Source of the DNA: Hygrophila difformis
Taxonomy: Eukaryota; Streptophyta; Magnoliopsida; Lamiales; Acanthaceae
Direction of reading: 5' to 3'
DNA: 64,000 nt
NCBI GenBank assembly: GCA_030278955.1
Contig: JAOANR010000005.1
Location: 35,653,105 to 35,717,104 of the forward strand
The position numbers and the translations under genes are program-made. The notes under the pieces were generated by a model. The model was not told the DNA's origin and made no database searches. It worked only from the letters and a program-made list of their open reading frames with translations. Positions 55,144 through 64,000 of this stretch are shown in pieces; within the stretch, counting starts at the first letter, position 1, and every line of letters starts with the position of its first letter.

Positions 55144-57420
55144 TGTAACACCCCGATTTAATTAACTCATAATTAATTTAATTTAATTATGGTTAATTAA
55201 CAAAAGACTTGGTATGTGGATTATTTTGTAGGGAATGAAGATTTAAGTGGGGGGATAAGTGAGTTCAACTCACTAGATAATAAGAGTCAAGTGCTCAAAT
55301 GGGTGCAATGTGGTCAAGACAAGTGGTGTAACCCTTTTAACCCACATTCCGACCCGACCCGAGACCCATGACCCGACCCGGATCCATTTTTGACCCTTCA
55401 AAATCTGATTTTTGGGCATTGAAACCCATTTCTTCATCATCATCTTTCCATTCCCGTCACCTCTCTTGAAGGAGCTAGGGTTCATGCCCAAATTCTTTCA
55501 ATCCTCAAGTTCTTGCTCAAATCACTTAGGAAATCCATCCTACAACTTGAGGTAAGTGTTTTTCTTGGTTAATTACATGTTTTGGTGGAGTTAGAAGTGT
55601 TTTTGGTGGGTGTTCTTGTTAGTGACGAAAATTGGGGATCTTTGCCAAATCTTGTAGTTGAAGCTTGGATTCTTGTTTGGAAGCTGAATTAGTGTTGAAG
55701 GAAGCTAAGGTTAGTACTTGAGACCATTTTGGTGTTGTTGATTTCAGTTTTTGAGCTTCAAAAGGTTTCAAGATCAAGAAATCATGTTCTTGGATGAAAT
55801 TTTGATGATTTGGTTGATTTTCTTGTTATGTAGCTTGGTATTGGTGTTTGGAGGAGTTGGGGAGCTGTATTGGAAGAGTTTGGACCACCTCAATACCAGG
55901 CAAGGGTAGAGATAGGCCTAAATGGGGGCATAATCGGTGGAATGGCCGGAAACCGCCATTTCCATCGTTCCTGTTGTGTCGGCGCGCACTTGGCGCGCCC
56001 TTTAGCCAAACAGCGCGCGGGCAGCGCGCAAAACACGAACCACGCGCGACGCGTCCGGACGGCGCGCTGTTGGCGCGGGTTTCTCATAGAAACCGCGCGG
56101 GGAGCGCGCCACCTCCCCTGTCTGCGCGATTCTTTCGCTCGTTTTTCCGATTCTTCGTCCTTCGTGTTTCCTTAGTTCTTCTTATGCTTCTAGCATGCCA
56201 TAACTATCATTATGCTCACGATCTTTGAACCTAGTTGCGATTAGCGGTGATCTACTATGCCTTAGTTAAGATCGAGTCTTGTTTCGCTTCTATGACGATG
56301 TGAGAGTTGGTGCCGATATGCGGGACTTGGCACACCCCTGATTACACTTAACTCGCGATGAGTTGTTTATTTTGTCATGACGCGAATTTACGTATTGACA
56401 TGTGTGGAATTGAATCTGAATATCTGTGATGATATGTGAATATCTGTGATGATATGAAATGCCACGACGGTAGGATACGCTATGCTTACGAATCGGTATC
56501 CGATGAGGGGCATAGTGGGATCGCTACCCAGAAGCATTGAGACTGAAAAGGATTAATATCCTAGTCTGATTTTGGCTGGAAAGGGCTCATGACCCTTTGC
56601 CTGACCCGCTTGCCGTAAGCCACAATCTCAGCTGTTAGTGTCCGCGGCGGGGGCACTGTGGGTATGTCTCTCGACCATTAAGGGGAGTGGACCCTTATAT
56701 GGGAGGGAATACCGACCATGGTACCTAGGTGCGCGCTAGGCATGCTTATGTGTTGCATTTAGGGTAGATAGACATCCTAGGTCATAACATTTCATCTCAT
56801 CATCCATCATTCATCTTATTTGCAGTGGTTGAAGCACCGATATGGGACGGTGTGATGTTTACTTATTTGCACTGTTTAATTTTTATGTTATGCCTAACAA
56901 ATGTTTAAAAACGGAATATATCTCCACCTATATGTATAAATATACTTCTAGGGAATCAAGTTAATTCTTGTTTCCCCTTATGCCGATTCTTCTATTCTTG
57001 CTCAGTACCTTGTACTGACCCTTGCTATGTTTTTATGTATAGATATTCCCGGGGAGGACGCAGAGCCTGAGCACGATGTGGGGTTTGGGAATGAGTGATC
57101 TACCTAGAGATGCATTAGCATGTTGTGGACTTATGTGCTTGTCTTGAATATTATACTATGTACTGTCTTGTGTTTACTGGATATCTCTGACAGGTTGAGA
57201 TGAGACTGTTATGTCGACTGGTAAGTCGCATGAATAAGGCTTGTAAGCCGGACGTCTGTTATGATGTGAGGTTTCCTTTCTGGATTTGTATTATGATTCA
57301 TTGGCTTCCTGTTTACTTGGCTACGTGTTATTGATCTTAAATTGATTGGCCAACAGTTTAAGAGAGGTAACACGGCAGTGACGTCACAGAAATTTGGTTT
57401 TAAATTTTTGGGGCGTTACA
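55144..57420 (+). repeat. E4 5' LTR
   Basis: TGTAACACCCCGATT...GGGCGTTACA. Contains donor-like GAG|GTAAGTG near 55551, a CGCG-rich patch (55980-56140), the stem-loop TCAGTAC/GTACTGA at 57002-57018, and a TGTATAG acceptor-like site near 57043. ORFs 55848-56228 and 55870-56175 recur in the 3' LTR and show no domain. Confidence 0.95.
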
Positions 57421-57423
57421 GGT

Positions 57424-57439
57424 TGGTATCAGAGCCATG
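57424..57439 (+). other. E4 primer binding site, tRNA-iMet
   Basis: TGGTATCAGAGCCATG, three bases after the LTR, identical to the E2 site. Confidence 0.9.
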
Positions 57440-57916
57440 TCTGCTCGTATGTGCTTAGAATTCTAACACAAGCATGTGGTGAGATGTGTGGGGGAAAGCA
57501 TATAGTGTAGGAATTGCATCTGGTTCTGCTTATATTCTTGTTAATTGCATTGTTTCTGGTTATCTGCGTCCCCTATAGGGTGGATTGTGGTTTGTGAATC
57601 AAACCAGGATCAATCCTTGGGGATATTCCGGGAGATCTATACTTAATAATTGCTGTTCGGTAAAGAATTATTCTTGTTTACCGAGTGTCCCTGTTGTCTC
57701 TGAGTTCGGGGATGTATTTCCCGACTAAATTCTTGGTCTCCCATCTGCTCGGGAGATTGATTTTACTGTTGAGCTGATGCCTGATGCAGCTCATAGTTCT
57801 AAGGCTCCTTACCATATGACTCCTGTGAACTGAAGGAGTTGAAGGATCAATTGAATGAGCTTATCAGTAAGGGGTATATTTAGCCTAGTAGCTCGCCGTA
57901 AGGAGCTCCTGCCGAG
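57440..57916 (+). pseudogene. E4 leader and broken, duplicated upstream RT segment
   Basis: From about 57690 the frame reads VVSEFGDVFPD*ILGLPSAREIDFTVELMP, then PYHMTPVN*, then a stop-bearing version of ELKELKDQLNELISKGYI*PSSSP immediately before the intact version at 57917. The stops are the same as in E2. No gag or protease is recognised upstream. Confidence 0.7.
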
Positions 57917-58678
57917 TTGAAGGAGTTGAAGGAACAGCTTAAGGATCTACTTGATAAAGGATACATTCAACCTAGCAGTTCGCCTTGGGGAGCACCGGTA
58001 ATCTTTGTCAAAAAGAAGGACGGAAGCTTACGGATGTGTATTGATTATCGGGGGCTCAATCAGATCACAGTCAAGAACCGTTACCCACTGCCGAGGATTG
58101 ATGACCTATTTGACCAGCTGAAGGTTGCATCCACATTCTCTAAGATCGACTTGAGATCAGGATACCATCAGATTCGAGTGGCAGAGGGAGATCGTGAAAA
58201 GACAGCTTTCCGAACGCGGCATGGTCATTTCGAGTTCACAGTGATGCCGTTTGGGCTAACCAATGCCCCAGCAGTTTTTATGGACTTGATGCATCGCGTC
58301 TTTCAACCTTGGTTAGACGTTTGTGTGGTTGTCTTTATTGATGACATTTTGGTATACTCTTCCAATGTAAAGACACACAAGGAACATCTCAGGACAGTGT
58401 TGCAGGTGCTTAGGGGGCACAAGTTATATGCCAAACTTTCGAAGTGTGAGTTTTGGTTGGATAAGGTGGCTTTCCTTGGGCATATTGTGTCAGGCGAAGG
58501 AATTTCAGTAGACCCGGCGAAGGTCGAAGCGGTGTTGGAGTGGAATCCTCCAACTAATGTCAGTGAGGTGCGTAGTTTCCTTGGATTGGTGGGATACTAC
58601 AGGAGGTTCATTGAGGGGTTCGCTAGCATTGCTCGACCCTTGACTCAGTTATTGAGAAAGGATGTATTATTTCATTAG
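57917..58678 (+). pseudogene. E4 pol: reverse transcriptase core
   Basis: A 253-codon RT piece, same as in E2 with FIDD at 140-143, D78 in [11 protein letters not shown] and the [12 protein letters not shown] thumb. Here [12 protein letters not shown] and LTQLLRKD are closer to family consensus than in E2. Ends at the shared TAG (VLFH*). Confidence 0.93.
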
Positions 58679-58806
58679 AGTGAGGACTGTCAGCAGGCTT
58701 TTGATCTATTGAAGAAGAAGGTGACAGAGGCTCCGGTCCTAGTGTTACCGGATGAATCGGGGAATATGAGGTATACACAGATGCATCTTATCGAGGACTT
58801 GGGTGT

Positions 58807-59487
58807 GTGCTTATGCAGTATGGCAAGGTGATTGCGTATGCATCTAGGCAATTAAAGCCTCACGAGCTGAATTACCCGACTCACGACCTGGAGATGGCAG
58901 CGGTCGTACATGCATTAAAAATTTGGAGGCATTATCTTTACGGAGCCAAGTGTCAAATCTATTCGGATCATAAGAACCTTAAATGTCTCTACACTGCAGA
59001 TAAGATGAGCGGTAGGCAAAGAAGGTGGTTAGAGTTTTTGCAGGACTACGACACGAGTATTCAGTACATAGAAGGGAAAGCCAACCGGGTGGCTGATGCA
59101 CTAAGTAGGAAAGGACATGTACTGAATTCAATTACTCTCCCTTGGAAGTTAAGGCAAGAGTTGGACAAGGAAGGTATTGTGGTTGTTCCTTACGACACGA
59201 TAGCGAGGTTGAATGCTATGACGGTGGTGCCATCATTACTCGAGGAACTCAGACTAAGTCAAGCTGTAAGTCAAGAGATGATGCATTTGAAAGCTCAGAT
59301 TCGTAAGGGTAAAGCGGAAGGCTTTGTGATTGATAGCAAGAATATGATCAAGTTTGGGGACCGTTGGTGTGTGCCTCCGAAAGATCAGGCGCTGAAAGGA
59401 AAAATTATGGAGGAAGCACATTGCACACCTTACTCCGTACATCCGGGAGCAGTAAAGATGTACAAGGATTTGAGGCAAAACTATTGA
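58807..59487 (+). pseudogene. E4 pol: RNase H and start of integrase
   Basis: 226 codons: [41 protein letters not shown] and VADALSRK of RNase H, then the integrase zinc histidines [11 protein letters not shown]. The first RNase H Asp (YTDAS) is in another frame because one G is missing near 58760. The ORF ends at KDLRQNY*, where a deletion of about 0.4 kb begins. Confidence 0.9.
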
Positions 59488-59515
59488 TGGACAGGCCGAA
59501 AGGACCATTAGAACC

Positions 59516-59836
59516 TTGGAGGATATGTTGAGGGCGTGTGTGATGGATTTTCAAGGATCGTGGGAGGAACATCTACATTTGGTGGAGTTCTCCTACAACA
59601 ATAGCTATCACGCGAGTATTCGTATGGCGCCTTTCGAGGCCTTATACGGAAGAAAGTGCAGGACGCCCTTGTGTTGGAGTGATCCTTCAGAGCGAGTGGT
59701 GATGGGTCCTGAACTCATTGAACAGACCACGGAAGTGGTACGGGTGATCAGAGACAGAATGAAGGAAGCTCAGGATCGTCAGAAGAGTTACGCTGATTTG
59801 TCCAGGAGAGACATTGAATTCGAGGTTGGAGATTGA
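59516..59836 (+). pseudogene. E4 pol: integrase after the deletion
   Basis: Starts at [18 protein letters not shown], just after the catalytic Glu region. At 59485-59490 AACTATTG joins GATGGACAGG, so the zinc cysteines and the first two catalytic Asp of integrase are gone. Ends at a TGA in place of Trp (EVGD*VLL). Integrase cannot be active. Confidence 0.88.
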
Positions 59837-59842
59837 GTACTT

Positions 59843-60256
59843 TTGAGAGTGTCACCCATGAGGGGCGTGAGACGAATTGGGAAGAAGGGGAAACTGAGTC
59901 CCAGATTTATAGGCCCCTATGAGATCACTAAGAAGATTGGGAAGGTCGCTTACCGGTTAGGATTGCCAACTGAGGTGGGAAAGGTGCACAACGTTTTCCA
60001 CGTCTCTCAGTTGAGGAAGTTTATCTCGGATCCTAACAAGGTTATACAACCGGAGGAGGTGGAGTTGGATGACAACCTAGAATACGAAGAATACCCCGTG
60101 GCGATTCTCGACACTAAAGAAAAATTACTTCGCAATAAGGTGATCAAAATGGTGAAAGTACTTTGGTCGAGACATGGCGTAGAGGATGCCACTTGGAAGA
60201 CAGAGGAAAGCATGGCTGGGCGTTATCCTGAATTGGATTTGACTCCAATTCAGTGA
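59843..60256 (+). pseudogene. E4 pol: integrase C-terminus with chromodomain-like tail
   Basis: 137 codons: [19 protein letters not shown] (GPY/F-like), FHVSQLRKF and a chromodomain-like end [24 protein letters not shown]. Corresponds to the E2 C-terminus. Such domains can guide insertion into heterochromatin in chromoviruses. Confidence 0.88.
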
Positions 60257-60281
60257 AGTAATGACCTTAATCCATACTTTT

Positions 60282-60316
60282 TCATTCGAGGACGAATGAT
60301 CCTAAGGGGGAGAGAT
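60282..60316 (+). other. E4 pre-PPT stem-loop and polypurine tract
   Basis: TCATTCG-AGGA-CGAATGA at 60282-60299, then CCTAAGGGGGAGAGAT directly before the 3' LTR. Confidence 0.85.
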
Positions 60317-62593
60317 TGTAACACCCCGATTTAATTAACTCATAATTAATTTAATTTAATTATGGTTAATTAACAAAAGACTTGGTATGTGGATTATTTT
60401 GTAGGGAATGAAGATTTAAGTGGGGGGATAAGTGAGTTCAACTCACTAGATAATAAGAGTCAAGTGCTCAAATGGGTGCAATGTGGTCAAGACAAGTGGT
60501 GTAACCCTTTTAACCCACATTCCGACCCGACCCGAGACCCATGACCCGACCCGGATCCATTTTTGACCCTTCAAAATCTGATTTTTGGGCATTGAAACCC
60601 ATTTCTTCATCATCATCTTTCCATTCCCGTCACCTCTCTTGAAGGAGCTAGGGTTCATGCCCAAATTCTTTCAATCCTCAAGTTCTTGCTCAAATCACTT
60701 AGGAAATCCATCCTACAACTTTAGGTAAGTGTTTTTCTTGGTTAATTACATGTTTTGGTGGAGTTAGAAGTGTTTTTGGTGGGTGTTCTTGTTAGTGACG
60801 AAAATTGGGGATCTTTGCTAAATCTTGTAGTTGAAGCTTGGATTCTTGTTTGGAAGCTGAATTAGTGTTGAAGGAAGCTAAGGTTAGTACTTGAGACCAT
60901 TTTGGTGTTGTTGATTTCAGTTTTTGAGCTTCAAAAGGTTTCAAGATCAAGAAATCATGTTCTTGGATGAAATTTTGATGATTTGGTTGATTTTCTTGTT
61001 ATGTAGCTTGGTATTGGTGTTTGGAGGAGTTGGGGAGCTGTATTGGAAGAGTTTGGACCACCTCAATACCAGGCAAGGGTAGAGATAGGCCTAAATGGGG
61101 GCATAATCGGTGGAATGGCCGGAAACCGCCATTTCCATCGTTCCTGTTGTGTCGGCGCGCACTTGGCGCGCCCTTTAGCCAAACAGCGCGCGGGCAGCGC
61201 GCAAAACACGAACCACGCGCGACGCGTCCGGACGGCGCGCTGTTGGCGCGGGTTTCTCATAGAAACCGCGCGGGGAGCGCGCCACCTCCCCTGTCTGCGC
61301 GATTCTTTCGCTCGTTTTTCCGATTCTTCATCCTTCGTGTTTCCTTAGTTCTTCTTATGCTTCTAGCATGCCATAACTATCATTATGCTCACGATCTTTG
61401 AACCTAGTTGCGATTAGCGGTGATCTACTATGCCTTAGTTAAGATCGAGTCTTGTTTCGCTTCTATGACGATGTGAGAGTTGGTGCCGATATGCGGGACT
61501 TGGCACACCCCTGATTACACTTAACTCGCGATGAGTTGTTTATTTTGTCATGACGCGAATTTACGTATTGACATGTGTGGAATTGAATCTGAATATCTGT
61601 GATGATATGTGAATATCTGTGATGATATGAAATGCCACGACGGTAGGATACGCTATGCTTACGAATCGGTATCCGATGAGGGGCATAGTGGGATCGCTAC
61701 CCAGAAGCATTGAGACTGAAAAGGATTTATATCCTAGTCTGATTTTGGCTGGAAAGGGCTCATGACCCTTTGCCTGACCCGCTTGCCGTAAGCCACAATC
61801 TCAGCTGTTAGTGTCCGCGGCGAGGGCACTGTGGGTATGTCTCTCGACCATTAAGGGGAGTGGACCCTTATATGGGAGGGAATACCGACCATGGTACCTA
61901 GGTGCGCGCTAGGCATGCTTATGTGTTGCATTTAGGGTAGATAGACATCCTAGGTCATAACATTTCATCTCATCATCCATCATTCATCTTATTTGCAGTG
62001 GTTGAAGCACCGGTATGGGACGGTGTGATGTTTACTTATTTGCACTGTTTAATTTTTATGTTATGCCTAACAAATGTTTAAAAACGGAATATATCTCCAC
62101 CTATATGTATAAATATACTTCTAGGGAATCAAGTTAATTCTTGTTTCCCCTTATGCCGATTCTTCTATTCTTGCTCAGTACCTTGTACTAACCCTTGCTA
62201 TGTTTTTATGTATAGATATTCCCGGGGAGGACGCAGAGCCTGAGCACGATGTGGGGTTTGGGAATGAGTGATCTACCTAGAGATGCATTAGCATGTTGTG
62301 GACTTATGTGCTTGTCTTGAATATTATACTATGTACTGTCTTGTGTTTACTGGATATCTCTGACAGGTTGAGATGAGACTGTTATGTCGACTGGTAAGTC
62401 GCATGAATAAGGCTTGTAAGCCGGACGTCTGTTATGATGTGAGGTTTCCTTTCTGGATTTGTATTATGATTCATTGGCTTCCTGTTTACTTGGCTACGTG
62501 TTATTGATCTTAAATTGATTGGCCAACAGTTTAAGAGAGGTAACACGACAGTGACGTCACAGAAATTTGGTTTTAAATTTTTGGGGCGTTACA
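60317..62593 (+). repeat. E4 3' LTR
   Basis: As the 5' LTR with a few changes, including one that breaks the stem-loop (GTACTAA instead of GTACTGA, about 62184-62190). Confidence 0.95.
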
Positions 62594-63393
62594 ATAACGC
62601 CTAATATTGCATTACACGGGAGTGCGTTGTGATCCGTGGGATCACAACGGGAAAATTACATTGCAACCCGTGGGGTTACAATGTGATGCAATACAATATA
62701 GGAAATGCAATTTTTAAATAAATATGCATAAACACTTTAATACTATCCCTCTCTAGATCTAATGTATTAAAAATAAAATAAAAAAAATAATAATAGAACT
62801 AAACATAAAAAGAACACTACCTAATAACTAAAGGAAAGAAACAAAATAAGAACAGCATACTAAAAATAAAAATAAAATAAAGAAAATAGCAAAAACAAGT
62901 ACTGGCAACATGAGATGCAAACAGTCTATGCTATCACTAAAATTAAAATAACACCTACACTAGATCTATCAAGGGCCAAATATCAAGTGTTTATGCACTC
63001 ATTAATCTAAATAAGCATTAAACCCTAACTAAAAATAATAAAAATGATCAAGTGACCAAAAATACAAAAATAAAGCAATAAATATTATGGGAGATCCATA
63101 ACACATTTTTGGTGGAACATTTTCTTTATAATATCAAAAACCAAAAATGGGTTAAACACACCCATTGATTAAGTGTTTTCAACCCAAAAATACAAAATAT
63201 AAAACTGGAAAATAAAGTGAACACTAGCTACACTTATTTATTACAAAGCATAAATTAAACTAAGCTAAGATCTACTACATTGCATAAAATAAATAAAACT
63301 ATCTACCTACACTAGCTTGGAGAGCACAGTGGTGCCTCCAAAACAGTAAAATAAACTAAAGTATAGCTAGGTTACTGTTCAAGGGGGTGGGAG

Positions 63394-63406
63394 GTTATAT
63401 TTATAG
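63394..63406 (-). promoter_or_regulatory. TATA box in LARD 5' LTR
   Basis: Copy of the minus-strand CTATAAATATAAC at 44008-44020. In the 5' LTR it would drive the element's own transcript leftwards through the primer site at 48539. Confidence 0.65.
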
Positions 63407-64000
63407 AGAGTAGAATTAGCCCTAGGCCCATTAGGCCCATTGTGTCGCCAAACAGATTGCTGTGTCGGGGAACAAATTCTGCATCGCGACACACTTAAAT
63501 TGGAGAATAAATCTTTGGATTTTGTGATGCGAAGGGCCGGGAGCTCGAGTCCCAGGGGATAAGACGAAAATCCCTTACCCAATGGGACCTCAAGGTCCAG
63601 GGAGTTTCCACTTGATTTGGCATGTGGGGAAATTCAAAATGGGAGACATGTGGAGTCACGTGACTGCTACTTCTTCTGTCTCTGGTCGCGGTCGCGTTCC
63701 CTTTGTCTCGGAACCATGTTCCGCGACAAAATTTTGTGTCTTGATTCTCCTCTCACAGTCTCGGAATAATTTTTGGTCGCGGAGCATTTTTTTGGTCGCG
63801 GTGCACTGCTTCCGCGACAAAAGGTTTCTCTCTTTCCCAAATTTCAAAATTCTTTCTTTTTCCTTCATTCCCATTTCTCTTTCTTTTCTCTCTTTCCTCA
63901 TTCTTCTTCTTCTTCGTTTCATCCTCGTTCTTCCTCGTTCTTCCTCTTCTCTCAGTTTTCCAGTTTTCCATTCTTCCATCTTTCTCCATTTCTTTCATCT

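Larger units (their letters stand above)
55144..62593 (+). mobile_element. E4: young, defective Ty3/gypsy retrotransposon, sister of E2
   Basis: LTRs 55144-57420 and 60317-62593 (2277 bp each), target duplication ATAAC at 55139-55143 and 62594-62598. The unoccupied site is preserved in the other LARD LTR at 43181-43192. I noticed about eight base differences between its LTRs. Same loss of gag/protease as E2 and the same stops in early pol, plus its own integrase deletion. Confidence 0.97.
37498..64000 (-). mobile_element. LARD-type giant non-coding LTR element (right end outside window)
   Basis: Sequence from 37498 repeats from 48557 in the same orientation, with few differences apart from nested insertions. 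Directly left of 48557 lies a tRNA-Asp primer site on the minus strand, so the two repeats are LTRs: 3' LTR from 37498, 5' LTR from 48557. The LTR begins TGAAAC on the plus strand. The left flank is GTGTT; its duplicate is outside the window. No gag or pol is present in the interior. LTRs of several kb and a short non-coding interior fit large retrotransposon derivatives. Confidence 0.8.
48557..64000 (-). repeat. LARD 5' LTR, interrupted twice and cut by window end
   Basis: LTR parts: 48557-50125, 53378-55143, 62599-64000, joining without loss when the two insertions and one TSD copy each are removed. They match 37498-40270 and 42645-44612. Differences noticed are scattered point changes (for example near 37724/48785 and 38744/49803) and one extra half-hairpin near 54992. 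Confidence 0.85.

Overview
The window reads as a repeat-dense intergenic region of a plant nuclear genome, most likely a eudicot. Evidence: Ty3/gypsy LTR retrotransposons with tRNA-iMet primer sites, a large non-coding LTR element (LARD type) with a tRNA-Asp primer site, Helitron ends, Stowaway and other MITEs, a tRNA-derived SINE, a MULE-like element, and one spliced F-box gene. There are no bacterial-type operons, RBSs or CRISPR arrays. The species cannot be named from the sequence.

Layout. (1) 1-9580: chimeric Ty3/gypsy element E1 on the minus strand. Its 3' LTR is cut by the window edge and its 5' LTR is 6971-9580. Gag, protease and most of RT are missing; in their place lies an antisense, apparently intron-containing gene (CDS 4414-5709). 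(2) 9581-22698: Helitron territory, with one 3' end at 10213, three tandem copies of a 5' end at 10214-10910, and a second 3' end at 22698. Inside it sit a MITE and a very young gypsy element E2 (12403-21040, minus, TSD ATCCG, LTRs nearly identical), plus a SINE with a 16-bp TSD. (3) 22830-25030: the only convincing host gene, an F-box protein with UTR introns. (4) 25517-32274: E3, a coding-less gypsy derivative (plus, TSD ACTAT) whose LTRs carry arrays of tRNA-like B-box sequences. (5) 32275-37497: intergenic DNA with a MULE-like element, MITEs, an LTR fragment, a GC-rich minisatellite and an unrecognised ORF cut by the next insertion. (6) 37498 to beyond 64000: a giant LARD-type element on the minus strand. 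An 11-kb direct repeat is its two LTRs; the short internal region (ending at a tRNA-Asp PBS at 48539-48556) has no coding capacity. Its left LTR holds a solo LTR (40271-42639, TSD CGCGG). Its right LTR holds another solo LTR (50126-53372, TSD TAGAC) and gypsy element E4 (55144-62593, plus, TSD ATAAC).

How the parts relate. E2 and E4 are sister copies sharing the same gag/protease loss and the same in-frame stops, yet both look recently inserted, so they were probably mobilised in trans. E1, E3 and the 3.2-kb solo LTR form a second related group. The most interesting signal is RNA-like structure in non-coding parts. A stem-loop near a putative splice acceptor in the LTRs keeps its pairing while its sequence changes between families. 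A second one lies just upstream of the polypurine tract. A family of hairpins with GTG loops, and a repeated leader hairpin, lie in the LARD element. The E3 LTR contains 13-16 tandem Pol III B-box-like sequences.
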